A stretch of 40,683 nt of DNA, taken from the NCBI GenBank assembly GCA_016841565.1, contig JAENYX010000024.1:1-40683 (forward strand). Reading direction: 5' to 3'. The notes beneath the pieces are model-generated. The model did no database searches, had not been told where the DNA came from, and saw nothing but the letters and a program-made list of their open reading frames with translations. The position numbers and the translations under genes are program-made. Of this stretch, positions 16,116 to 23,850 are shown piece by piece. Positions within the stretch are counted from its first letter, which is position 1, and every line of letters starts with the position of its first letter. Origin of the DNA: Clostridium thermobutyricum (GTDB lineage Bacteria > Bacillota > Clostridia > Ch29).

Positions 16116-17132
16116 ATGCCAGGCAGAAAAATGATATTTGTTATACTTGGCCTGCTGCTGATACTTCCTCTGGCAGCATGTCAGACAGACAAGCCCCCGG
16201 TAGAAAACCCGCCCGTACAACCGGAGAATGATACCGGTTGGAAATGGAAGAACCTCGGGTTTGAAAATCGCAGCGTGGACGGGGTACAGGTGAGAAATGA
16301 CGGAAAGGTTTTCGCCCAGTTGGAAAGCAGGCTCTATTTCCGGGAAGGAGACCAGTGGCATGCCGTCGGGCCCGATGTTGATGTTTCAACCTTCTGTGTA
16401 ATTGATAAGGAAAGCGGGACAACCGTTGTTATCGCTGGAAATGACGGCAAAGTATACCTGCTCTCAATGCAAGATAACAGCTGGAATGAGGTTTCAATCC
16501 CCACCAATCCCCATCCTGTAAATATAATAGCAACCAGCCCCTCTACCGGGGATATATACGTAGGCCAGTCGTCAAAGAACGAAGGAGGCCTCTGGAAAAG
16601 CAGCGATGGCGGTATAACCTGGAACAAGCTTACCGATATTACAGTGCGGGGAATAGCTGTGCATCCCGAAAACCCGGAAATATTATATATTGTAGATAAG
16701 CTGACCTATCTGTCCACCGACGGCGGCAAAAACTGGACAAAGATGGAGACCGGCGCCAACTACGGTGCAATGATACATCCCCTTTATCCCGATACGGCTT
16801 ATCTGGCCTTTTCCCAGGGAGTGGTATCGTCAAACCATGACGGGACAATAACATCCCAGCAGCGTTTCTACCTCCCGGGCGGGATGACATGTCTTAAGTT
16901 TAACCCGGCAAGCCTTAACGAGTGGGCTTTGGGTATTTGGGACTACCCTTCCGGGGTCGGAGGCCTTTATTACACATTCAACGGAGGCGCCCACTGGTTG
17001 GAGATAGGAGAACAAGTTAAAGACACCAGAATTCTGGCCCTGAGTTACGATAAGGATGGCAAAATACTTTATATGGGTACTTCCGGAAATGGGCTGTGGG
17101 CACTCAATACAGAAAGATTAAAGGAAGAATAA
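16116..17132 (+). CDS. BNR/sortilin-type beta-propeller lipoprotein
   Basis: A 338-residue lipoprotein: lipobox LAAC (Cys about 22), a Pro-rich linker (KPPVENPPVQPEND), then propeller blades with Asp-box motifs SSDGGITWNKL, STDGGKNWTKM and TFNGGAHWLEIG. Such repeats occur in Ycf48-like and sialidase-like propellers that bind glycans or proteins. Start at 16116 (AGGGAGG 8 nt before), coupled to the deacetylase. The two likely act together on the cell surface, for example the propeller docking on the glycan substrate. Confidence 0.8.
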   Translation: MPGRKMIFVILGLLLILPLAACQTDKPPVENPPVQPENDTGWKWKNLGFENRSVDGVQVRNDGKVFAQLESRLYFREGDQWHAVGPDVDVSTFCVIDKESGTTVVIAGNDGKVYLLSMQDNSWNEVSIPTNPHPVNIIATSPSTGDIYVGQSSKNEGGLWKSSDGGITWNKLTDITVRGIAVHPENPEILYIVDKLTYLSTDGGKNWTKMETGANYGAMIHPLYPDTAYLAFSQGVVSSNHDGTITSQQRFYLPGGMTCLKFNPASLNEWALGIWDYPSGVGGLYYTFNGGAHWLEIGEQVKDTRILALSYDKDGKILYMGTSGNGLWALNTERLKEE

Positions 17133-17156
17133 TACATCATATAAGTGTTACAAAAC

Positions 17157-17198
17157 AGGGGATTGTTCACGTCTGTTAAAACAGAAGAACCATCCCCT
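17157..17198. terminator. Convergent terminator between BNR lipoprotein and cyclodeaminase genes
   Basis: AGGGGAT at 17157-17163 pairs with ATCCCCT at 17192-17198. Inside, TCTGTT and AACAGA form a second perfect stem. It lies between two genes facing each other and could stop both transcripts; the U-run is short on both strands. Confidence 0.6.
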
Positions 17199-17229
17199 TA
17201 ATAAGTGAACAATTCAAACCTTTTACGGT

Positions 17230-18219
17230 CTAGATATCCAGATGGTTGCCTATACCATTTTCCACCGCTTTTTTGTATATTCTATGGGCGGTAACCAAAT
17301 CAAGCACCGCCATTCCGACGCATTTAAAGAGGGTTATCTCCGTTCTGTTTTCTCTTCCGCATATCTCCCCCGAGATAACCTGTCCCAGTTCTCCGCAAAA
17401 GTCCTCTTCGGATATAGTACCCTTTTGCATTGGTATTATGATGTCTCCTGCCTCGGCAAGCACACCTTCCCTGGTATCGAAATATATTTTGCCGGATCTT
17501 TTTATTATTTTCTCATCCAGCTCCCGGGCATCGGGGGTATAGGAGCCAATGCCGCTGACGTGGGCTCCCTCTTTAACCAGCGCTCCGTCAAAGACCGGCT
17601 GCTTTGAAGTTGTAGCCGTTGTTATTATATCGGCATCCATGACGGCCTGGCCGGCATTCTCTACGGGTACTATCCCTGCGTTATACCCGGTCAGCTGCTG
17701 CTGCATGTCTTTTGCAAACCTTCTTGTTTTCTCAAAATTTCTGCCCACCACCCTGACTTCTTCCAGATCCCTGACGCAAAGCATGGCTTCAAGCTGCGTC
17801 GCCGCCTGTCCGCCGGTTCCAAACAATGCCGCAACTTTGGCATCCTTTACTGCCAGTACATCGGTGGCCGCCCCCTGGACAGCTCCGGTTCTTAATTGGG
17901 TTAAATAGGTACCATTAATAATTGCAGAAACTTCCCCTGTCTTTCCGTCCATTAAAACCATCTGCGCCGGAATTGAAGGCCTTCCTATTTTAGGGTTGTT
18001 GGGAAAAACTGAAATAATCTTTATTCCGACGGCTTCAAGCTCCTCTACATAAGCCGGCATAAACAGGCTTTGTCCCTGTCTCTTTGGGATATCAAGATTA
18101 GCCCTCAACGGTACTACGCTTTTCCCCTGAGAATATATGGCCAATGCTTCCTTGGCCGCATTGATGGCATCCTTCATGGAGAAAACCTTTTTTATATCAT
18201 CTCTTGTTAAGACCAGCAT
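17230..18219 (-). CDS. Ornithine cyclodeaminase/mu-crystallin family reductase
   Basis: A 329-residue NAD(P)-dependent enzyme of the ornithine cyclodeaminase/mu-crystallin family. Substrate-binding Arg is in the LRTGAV motif; the Rossmann motif is FGTGGQAATQLEA; GSYTPDARELDE matches the conserved catalytic Asp region. The family includes ornithine cyclodeaminase, alanine dehydrogenase and delta1-pyrroline-2-carboxylate reductase. Its neighbour is a trans-3-hydroxyproline dehydratase-type enzyme that would make pyrroline-2-carboxylate, so the reductase role (making L-proline) is favoured, though ornithine cyclodeamination is possible. AGGGGTGA is 5 nt before the ATG. Confidence 0.85.
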   Translation of the reverse strand: MLVLTRDDIKKVFSMKDAINAAKEALAIYSQGKSVVPLRANLDIPKRQGQSLFMPAYVEELEAVGIKIISVFPNNPKIGRPSIPAQMVLMDGKTGEVSAIINGTYLTQLRTGAVQGAATDVLAVKDAKVAALFGTGGQAATQLEAMLCVRDLEEVRVVGRNFEKTRRFAKDMQQQLTGYNAGIVPVENAGQAVMDADIITTATTSKQPVFDGALVKEGAHVSGIGSYTPDARELDEKIIKRSGKIYFDTREGVLAEAGDIIIPMQKGTISEEDFCGELGQVISGEICGRENRTEITLFKCVGMAVLDLVTAHRIYKKAVENGIGNHLDI

Positions 18220-18312
18220 CCAATCACCCCTGTATATATTTTTCCAAATATGCTAGGCTTGTAATTAGCTCTAAGCCCAAAGTAAACTATATTACTCCAA
18301 ATCCTTATGATT

Positions 18313-18513
18313 GGTTTCATGGAAAAGTAGCGCATGCTTATAATGGTTTAGTAAGGAAACTCGCCGAAGTTTCGCAGAAAATCCGTAGATTTGGCAGGAC
18401 GCCAAATCAGGCTTTTCGCGCCATGGAGGGCGCATAAAATGCGTTAGGATTTTCAAGAAGCTAGGCTCAAGTTTCCTCTAAAGCATTTTCGCATAAGCGT
18501 TTTTCATGAAACA
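18313..18513. ncRNA. Highly structured nested-hairpin element (candidate RNA or MITE)
   Basis: The outer arms GTTTCATG (18314-18321) and CATGAAAC (18505-18512) frame a partly paired stem that closes again near GGAAACT/AGTTTCC. Inside are GAAAATCC (18377-18384)/GGATTTTC (18447-18454), hairpin ATTTGGC-AGGAC-GCCAAAT (18389-18407) and hairpin GCGCC-ATGGAG-GGCGC (18418-18433) extended by flanking pairs. It lies between two minus-strand genes in a 332-nt gap. Its type is unknown: structured RNA, palindromic mobile element or both. A short + strand reading frame here looks like a by-product. Confidence 0.6.
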
Positions 18514-18551
18514 TATCGAGTTTATTTATTATATAAGAATAATTTGTTTTT

Positions 18552-19568
18552 TTAGCTGCCTATTATCCTGAACCCCTCGGGCAGCGGATCCTCCGGGTCA
18601 AGCACTAGTTGATTAAACCCCATAATATGCGCAGTCCCGGAAACCTCGGTTATAACGGCATCATAATCCCCTACTTTTGTCTCCTCCACCACTCTTCCTT
18701 CGAAGGGTGTATCGATTATACTGTAATTGACAAGGGTATCCCCCTTTTTCAATTCTCCCGAACGGTAGTGCAGCGCAATCCTTCCGCCGGTCCCGGTACC
18801 GGTAGGGGACCTGTCCACCTGGCCCTCGGCAAAAATACATACGTTTTTGGTTATAAGCCTGTCACCCTTTCTTACCGGCGCCTCAAAGAGAATAGTTCCG
18901 TAAAGCCAGTTGACCCCCGATGTGGGATGGTTAAATTCCATTTGGGCCATAACCTTATTCTTGATTTCCATGCCAACGTTTACCAGCTTTTGGGTGTTTT
19001 CAGGAGTTACCGACAATCCTGCCTTTTTGGCATCAAGGTATACGTAAAAAGCGCCGCAGTAGGCTACATCCACCAGGATATCTCCTATGCCCTCCACATT
19101 GACGGTGATGTTTTCCTTGTATACAAAACAGGGCACGTTTTGAAACCTGACTCGTTCAACCTTCCCGTTTTTCACATCGGCATAGGCGGTAACCCTACCG
19201 GCGGGAGTGTCTATTTTCACAATGTTTTCCCCTTCCTTGGAGACAATCATCCCGGTTTCAATGGCAACCTTTGTTACGCCGATAATCCCGTGTCCGCACA
19301 TGGAGCTTAGTCCCTCATTATGGGTAAATAAAACACCAAAATCACCGTCCCGGGTTACGGCGGTCACCATGATGCATCCGTACATACCACTGTGGCCCCT
19401 GGGTTCCAGCATAACCATTTTTCTTAAATGGTCGTAATTCTTAAGTACATAGTCTCTCTTTTCCAGAATTGTATTACCGCAGATTGGCGGGAAACCGGAA
19501 GTGATGATCCGCAGCGGTTCACCGGCCGTATGGGCATCAATACAGTTTATATAATGCTTAAAATTCAT
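18552..19568 (-). CDS. Proline racemase family, trans-3-hydroxy-L-proline dehydratase type
   Basis: A 338-residue enzyme of the proline racemase fold. The first catalytic Cys is in MCGHGIIG (Cys91). The second position, Cys in proline racemase and 4-hydroxyproline epimerase (SPCGTGT), is Thr here (DRSPTGTGTGG, Thr256). Cys/Thr is the signature of trans-3-hydroxy-L-proline dehydratase (as in human L3HYPDH), which makes delta1-pyrroline-2-carboxylate. The downstream reductase-family gene fits. I start at 19568 (AAAGGAGAG upstream); 50 more codons are open but have no matching family sequence. Confidence 0.85.
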   Translation of the reverse strand: MNFKHYINCIDAHTAGEPLRIITSGFPPICGNTILEKRDYVLKNYDHLRKMVMLEPRGHSGMYGCIMVTAVTRDGDFGVLFTHNEGLSSMCGHGIIGVTKVAIETGMIVSKEGENIVKIDTPAGRVTAYADVKNGKVERVRFQNVPCFVYKENITVNVEGIGDILVDVAYCGAFYVYLDAKKAGLSVTPENTQKLVNVGMEIKNKVMAQMEFNHPTSGVNWLYGTILFEAPVRKGDRLITKNVCIFAEGQVDRSPTGTGTGGRIALHYRSGELKKGDTLVNYSIIDTPFEGRVVEETKVGDYDAVITEVSGTAHIMGFNQLVLDPEDPLPEGFRIIGS

Positions 19569-19768
19569 CACTTTTATATCTCTCCTTTCACAATCCCCCA
19601 TCTTATATTCTTTATAATATTCATTATTGCAGCCATCCAAACATGCTGCAGCAGACAGAAGAACCGTCCTCGTGTCTGTCCCGTGTCTGCCTTTTGTCTG
19701 CTTTTGGTACATGCACAAAACGCAATCCCAAGTAATAACATATACTGCAGAATATTTCAGGGGGTGAA

Positions 19769-19867
19769 ATGTACATGATGGATATTGAAAGCTTCTTCAA
19801 AGGTAAGCAGGGTACTCTGTTTCTGCTGTTGATTATTATCATAATATTCTTTGCCTTTGATATATAG
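19769..19867 (+). CDS. 32-residue single-helix membrane protein
   Basis: GGGGGTG precedes ATG 19769 (further ATGs at 19775 and 19778). The product starts MYMMDIESFFKGKQG and ends in one membrane helix (TLFLLLIIIIIFFAFDI). The rho-independent terminator at 19904-19928 follows at 36 nt, which supports a real, single-gene transcript. Small one-helix proteins of this kind are often made during sporulation in Firmicutes, an inference only. Divergent from the dehydratase gene. Confidence 0.6.
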   Translation: MYMMDIESFFKGKQGTLFLLLIIIIIFFAFDI

Positions 19868-19903
19868 CCACTGCACTGACATACAATAAGGTTAATGAAT
19901 TTG

Positions 19904-19928
19904 GTCGGGTTTGCCCCGGCTTTTTTTT
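19904..19928 (+). terminator. Rho-independent terminator of the small membrane protein gene
   Basis: GTCGGG pairs with CCCGGC (one G-U pair) around a 5-nt loop and is followed by eight T residues. Confidence 0.8.
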
Positions 19929-19944
19929 GTGCACTGCTTTCTGT

Positions 19945-19979
19945 GATAAAGAACCCATCGAATGGATGGGTTCTTTATC
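19945..19979 (-). terminator. Perfect hairpin at the end of the dipeptidase gene
   Basis: GATAAAGAACCCATC (19945-19959) and its exact complement at 19965-19979 form a 15-bp stem with a 5-nt loop. The right arm touches the TAG stop of the minus-strand dipeptidase gene. It can act on both strands. Confidence 0.75.
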
Positions 19980-21382
19980 TAGTTTGCCAGCAAATACATA
20001 GCACGTGCATATATCTGTGTCATCTTGACCAAGTCGTCAATGTCTATACATTCATCCTTTTCATGGGCCAACTCTGGGCGGCCCGGGAAAAGGGGCCCGA
20101 AGGCAACTGCATTGTCAATTGCCCTGGCATAGGTACCGCCGCCAATGGAGATCAACTCGGCTTTTTCCCCGGTCACCTCCTGGTATACCTTTTTAAGCTG
20201 TTGTATCATAAAGTTGTCCTCGGGAACATAAAGCGGAGGCTGGTCGTATATATCGTCCCCTAAGGTTATCCCGGTGCCATCCAGGGCTTTCTTCAGTTGA
20301 TCAAGAACATACTCCCCTTTGTATTTAATGGGATATCTTATGTTTATCACTGCTTTTCCCCCGGCCTGGTCCAGTTCAATCTGTCCCAGGTTGAATACCA
20401 GCTTGCCTGATATTTCATCCACAAAATCGATACCAAGAGACTTTCCGTCTGTTTCGGTTCCTATTTTTTGTGCCAAGTCTCTAATATATTCCTTGGCCCC
20501 TTCTCCCCCGAGGCTCACACTGTTAAGGAAAAGCAGCATCTGGGCTATGGCGTTTTGACCCTTTTCGGGGGTACTGCCGTGGGACGAAATCCCGTAGGAC
20601 TTAATAGTTAACTCTCCCTGTCTGCTCTCCGACTGCATATTGTATCCGTTATCAGCGGCAAAGCTGCTAAGCCTTTTTTCTATTGCATCCAAAGCCTTTG
20701 CATCGCCGCTTTTAAGAACCGCTTCACAGTAGTCGGGCACCATATTGGGCCGGTGTCCTCCTTTGATGCTCCTGACCACCACTCCGTCACCGGCGTCCTT
20801 AGCAAAATCCTTTTCCATGCTGAATATCAGGATACCCATTTCGCTGTTAATTATGGGAAAATCTGCATCGGGGGAAAACCCGGCAACAGGCTTCTCTTCG
20901 TGCTGGAAATAATGCTCCATGCACGCCCATCCGCTTTCCTCGTCCAGGCCGGCTATAATCCTTATCCTTTTATTTAGCTTAACACCTGAATCCTTAATGG
21001 CCTTCAGAGCATACAGTACCGATATGGCCGGACCCTTGTCGTCTATCGTCCCCCGGCCGTATATCCTGTTATTTGCTATATGACCCGAATACGGCGGACA
21101 GGACCATCCATCCCCCTCCGGAACAACATCCAGGTGAACCAGAACCCCTATTATCTCTTCTCCCTGTCCATACTCGACATGTCCTGCATATCCATCCACG
21201 TTTTTGGTTTCAAAGCCCATGCTCTCGGCCAGTCCGAGATAATACAGCAGAGTATCGTTAATGGCTTTACCGAAGGGCATTCCTTCTTCCGGCTGCGCCT
21301 TAAGGCTTCTAAACCCAATAATTTTTTGGGTAGACTTAACAATATCTTTCCTGTAGTTCTCAACCCTTTGATCCAGTTGCAT
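19979..21382 (-). CDS. pepV: PepV-like dipeptidase, M20 metallopeptidase
   Basis: A 467-residue peptidase of the M20A/PepV (Sapep-like) family. Zinc-site motifs in order: LVHLDVVPEGDGW (His83, Asp85), GRGTIDDKGP (Asp114), LDEESGW (Glu148-149), FSPDADFP, and a late SIGGGTYARA with the lid region. PepV cuts dipeptides and some tripeptides in the cytoplasm, freeing amino acids. Start ATG at 21382 with GGAGGG upstream. Its neighbours process proline-type amino acids, so it may supply hydroxyproline or proline from peptides; this link is an inference. Confidence 0.88.
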   Translation of the reverse strand: MQLDQRVENYRKDIVKSTQKIIGFRSLKAQPEEGMPFGKAINDTLLYYLGLAESMGFETKNVDGYAGHVEYGQGEEIIGVLVHLDVVPEGDGWSCPPYSGHIANNRIYGRGTIDDKGPAISVLYALKAIKDSGVKLNKRIRIIAGLDEESGWACMEHYFQHEEKPVAGFSPDADFPIINSEMGILIFSMEKDFAKDAGDGVVVRSIKGGHRPNMVPDYCEAVLKSGDAKALDAIEKRLSSFAADNGYNMQSESRQGELTIKSYGISSHGSTPEKGQNAIAQMLLFLNSVSLGGEGAKEYIRDLAQKIGTETDGKSLGIDFVDEISGKLVFNLGQIELDQAGGKAVINIRYPIKYKGEYVLDQLKKALDGTGITLGDDIYDQPPLYVPEDNFMIQQLKKVYQEVTGEKAELISIGGGTYARAIDNAVAFGPLFPGRPELAHEKDECIDIDDLVKMTQIYARAMYLLAN

Positions 21383-21453
21383 GGTTATCCCTCCCCTATC
21401 AAATTTGTCGGCTGTTATATATAACGCATTTAAAACTTTACATCTCCTGGCGA

Positions 21454-21521
21454 GTCATCCTGAGCATGGCGAAGGATCTGCCTTCAAATCAGATTCTTCG
21501 GGCTTCGCCCTCTTAAATGAC
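21454..21521. repeat. Palindromic repeat related to the GIY-YIG flanking element
   Basis: Starts GTCATCCTGAGCATGGCGAAGGATCTG and ends in the partly complementary CAGATTCTTCG...AAATGAC, with an 8-nt loop. The arm shares GTCATCCTGAGC-GCGAAGGATCT with the arrays at 9088 and 9485. No GIY-YIG gene is here. Confidence 0.75.
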
Positions 21522-21644
21522 AGATAAAGAAATGTAATGCTATTAGTGCGTTGTATATAATTATCATGATATCGGATTTTGCCTTGCATGTCCATATTTA
21601 CTTACTCCTGCCAACCGGATAATAGTTCCCATGTACTAAGTATC

Positions 21645-21671
21645 AGTTCGTAGTTCGTAGTTCATAGTTGG
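21645..21671 (+). repeat. Short 7-bp tandem repeat
   Basis: AGTTCGT-AGTTCGT-AGTTCAT-AGTTGGC: three near-perfect 7-mers plus a diverged fourth in the 367-nt gap between the dipeptidase and DUF1657 genes. The rest of the gap holds the palindrome at 21454 and the hairpin at 21723; no gene is seen. Confidence 0.7.
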
Positions 21672-21722
21672 CGGCAGGCGTGCAATCACCTAAAGCCAAG
21701 CCTTTTGTCCGCCTAATTATAA

Positions 21723-21742
21723 AGGGACGGTGTCCCGTCCCT
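21723..21742 (-). terminator. Hairpin after the spoVA-type operon
   Basis: AGGGACGG-TGTC-CCGTCCCT is a perfect 8-bp stem with a 4-nt loop, 7 nt beyond the last gene of the minus-strand operon. On that strand it is followed by TTTATAATT, a modest U-run. Confidence 0.7.
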
Positions 21743-21749
21743 ATTCTCA

Positions 21750-21956
21750 TTATTTCTGTTTGTACTGGGGCTCCTGCTTTTCCACATAATTCTGTCTGTC
21801 CTTAAGGGTTTGGACTGCCCCGTCCAGAGTCTGTGCCAGATTTTGAAAGGTCTGTTTGGCCTGCTGGTCCTGGGTCTCTATGGCAAAGGTTTTCATGCTG
21901 GCCGCTGCGCTCTGGACACCGGCTATGGCCTGCTGTAACTGAGTGCCTACCGTCAA
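21750..21956 (-). CDS. DUF1657 domain protein (last gene of spoVA-type operon)
   Basis: A 68-residue all-helical DUF1657 protein (MTVGTQLQQAIAGVQSAAAS ... ETQDQQAKQTFQNLAQTLD ... QEPQYKQK). I start at TTG 21956, because the product then begins MTVG like its paralogue at 24930 and GGGGAGGTGG sits at the right distance; the upstream GTG lies in that site. DUF1657 genes bracket spoVA2mob-type operons; the function is unknown, presumably in the forespore membrane or core. Confidence 0.85.
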   Translation of the reverse strand: MTVGTQLQQAIAGVQSAAASMKTFAIETQDQQAKQTFQNLAQTLDGAVQTLKDRQNYVEKQEPQYKQK

Positions 21957-21985
21957 ATATACCACCTCCCCTCATAATACAATGC

Positions 21986-22339
21986 TCAACCCTTGGGCTT
22001 AAATATCAGTGACGCCATAAATGCAAATATTATGGCGGCGGATATACCGGCGCTGGTAACTTCAAATATACCCGTCAGCACTCCCACTATGCCGCTTCTT
22101 TCATACTCGGCCATGGCACCCTTTACCAAGGAATTGCCGAAGCTGCTTATGGGTACCGTAGCTCCCGCTCCTGCAAATTTTATAAGGGACTCATACAGAC
22201 CTAGGCCGCCCAGCACTGCCCCTAGCACCACCAGTGTACTCATGGTATGGGCCGGGGTAAGCCTGAATACATCCATCATAATCTGCCCTATTACGCATAT
22301 AGCTCCTCCTATAATAAAAGCCCAGATAAACTTTTCCAT
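21986..22339 (-). CDS. spoVAE: Stage V sporulation protein AE (SpoVAEb type)
   Basis: A 117-residue polytopic membrane protein with about four helices: MEKFIWAFIIGGAICVIGQI, LVVLGAVLGGLGLY, FAGAGATVPISSFGNSLVKGA and AAIIFAFMASLIF. The GAGATVPISSFGN motif is typical of SpoVAEb and SpoVAC proteins. It is part of the channel complex in the inner spore membrane that moves calcium-dipicolinate during sporulation and germination. GAGAGGAAG is 7 nt upstream. The operon order SpoVAC-SpoVAD-SpoVAEb is as usual. Confidence 0.92.
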   Translation of the reverse strand: MEKFIWAFIIGGAICVIGQIMMDVFRLTPAHTMSTLVVLGAVLGGLGLYESLIKFAGAGATVPISSFGNSLVKGAMAEYERSGIVGVLTGIFEVTSAGISAAIIFAFMASLIFKPKG

Positions 22340-22355
22340 AATTGAATCTTCCTCT

Positions 22356-23357
22356 CTACATTTCTATAGACACGGCATGGGCTATACAGGGTATGCTTTC
22401 CTTCTGCTGGTAGGACATGGGTGACAATAATGCACCGGTAGCAACAACCAGCACTTTATTTAACTCTCCGTCCTTCAGCCGCCTCATAAAGTGCCCGTAA
22501 GTTACGGTGGCCGAACAGCCGCAACCGCTTCCCCCAGCCAATACCGGCTGGTTTTCTTTGTATATCAATAGCCCGCAATCTGTGAATTTCTCAATTGGAA
22601 TATTGGTGCCATGCTTTCCAAGCAAATCCCCGGCAATTGCGTGTCCTACCCTTCCCAAATCTCCGGTGGCAATGAGGTCATAATAGGAAGGTTCCCTTTC
22701 CAGGTCACGGAAATGGGCCTGTATGGTATCCACTGCGGCAGGAGCCATAGCCGCTCCCATGTTAAAGGGGTCGGAAATCCCCATATCAATAACCCTTCCT
22801 ATGGTTGCCGATGTAACATGGGGGCCTTTGCCCTGTCCGGCAATAAGTGCCGCTCCGGCTCCGGTTACCGTCCACTGTGCCGTAGGAGGCTTTTGTGCAC
22901 CATATTCTGTGGGATATCTGAACTGCTTTTCTGCCGCAGCGTTGTGACTGGAGGTAGCCGCCAGTACATGTTCGGCCGCCTTGCTGTCAACAAGCAATGA
23001 TGCAATGGATAACCCCTCCATGGCGCTTGAGCAGGCCCCGAATAGACCTAAGTAGGGTATTGCAAGGGTACGGGCGGCAAAGCTACTGGAAATTATCTGG
23101 TTGAGCAAATCCCCGCTTAGAAAAAAATTAATATCTTCCTTCTTTATACCTGATTTCTTTATGGTTGTCTCGCAGGCCTCCTCCAGCAGCTTCTTCTCGG
23201 CCTTTTCAAAGCTGTCCTGCCCCAGCCATATATCCTCATGAAGTATATCAAAATCCTCGGCCAGGGCTCCCTGTGCTTCAAAGGGCCCTCCTACCGCAGA
23301 AGAAGCTACAATTACCGGTCTGGATTCAAAGACCCAGGATTGATGTCCCTTAAGCAT
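22356..23357 (-). CDS. spoVAD: Stage V sporulation protein AD
   Basis: A 333-residue thiolase-fold protein: FESRPVIVASSAVGGPFEAQG near the start, GACSSAMEGLSIASLL, TSSHNAAAEKQFRYPTEYG, GDLGRVGHAIAGDLL and SGCGCSATVTYGHFMRR, all typical of SpoVAD. In Bacillus this protein binds dipicolinic acid. Its ATG follows the spoVAC stop with no gap, so the two are translationally coupled. Same length as family members. Confidence 0.95.
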   Translation of the reverse strand: MLKGHQSWVFESRPVIVASSAVGGPFEAQGALAEDFDILHEDIWLGQDSFEKAEKKLLEEACETTIKKSGIKKEDINFFLSGDLLNQIISSSFAARTLAIPYLGLFGACSSAMEGLSIASLLVDSKAAEHVLAATSSHNAAAEKQFRYPTEYGAQKPPTAQWTVTGAGAALIAGQGKGPHVTSATIGRVIDMGISDPFNMGAAMAPAAVDTIQAHFRDLEREPSYYDLIATGDLGRVGHAIAGDLLGKHGTNIPIEKFTDCGLLIYKENQPVLAGGSGCGCSATVTYGHFMRRLKDGELNKVLVVATGALLSPMSYQQKESIPCIAHAVSIEM

Positions 23358-23837
23358 CTACATACCACCTAACGCTTTCACAGCAATTTTTACAAGACTT
23401 ACAACAAAGGCAAAAAATACTCCGTAAGTTATTACCGGCCCCGACAACTTGAACATATTGCTTCCCACTCCCAGAACATAGCCTTCGGTACGGTGCTCTA
23501 TGGCGGCCGAAGCCATTGTATTGGCAAAGCCTGTTACCGGCACGGCGGTGCCGGCACCCGCCCACTGGGCTATATGGTCATATACACCCAGGCCGGTAAG
23601 CAAGACAGACAGCATAATCATGACCGCTACGGTGGGATTTCCCGCCGTCACCTCATCAAAATCGAAATAGGTGATAAAGAACCACTGCAAGCCCTGTCCC
23701 AACGTACATATTATCCCTCCCACAATAAATGCCTTGACACAGTTAAGAAACACCGGGCGCTGCGGCTCTCTCTTCTTGGCATATTTCTGATACTGCTGCT
23801 GCGTGGGGGTAAGCTTTTTTTTCTTTTTACTGGACAT
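23358..23837 (-). CDS. spoVAC: Stage V sporulation protein AC
   Basis: A 159-residue membrane protein. A basic start (MSSKKKKKLTPTQQQYQKYAKKREP) is followed by four or five helices: FIVGGIICTLGQGLQWFF, AVMIMLSVLLTGLGVYDHIAQWAGAGTAVPVTGFANTMASAAIEHRTEG, and a closing helix pair. SpoVAC is a mechanosensitive-type channel subunit of the SpoVA complex for dipicolinate. AGGGTGA is 6 nt before the ATG. Confidence 0.95.
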   Translation of the reverse strand: MSSKKKKKLTPTQQQYQKYAKKREPQRPVFLNCVKAFIVGGIICTLGQGLQWFFITYFDFDEVTAGNPTVAVMIMLSVLLTGLGVYDHIAQWAGAGTAVPVTGFANTMASAAIEHRTEGYVLGVGSNMFKLSGPVITYGVFFAFVVSLVKIAVKALGGM

Positions 23838-23850
23838 TATTGTTCACCCT

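Noticed and set aside
18204..18437. A 77-codon + strand reading frame upstream of the reductase-type gene
   Set aside because: It lies inside the nested-hairpin element and overlaps the reductase gene start. It has no clear ribosome binding site and no protein-like composition, so it looks like a by-product of the repeat.
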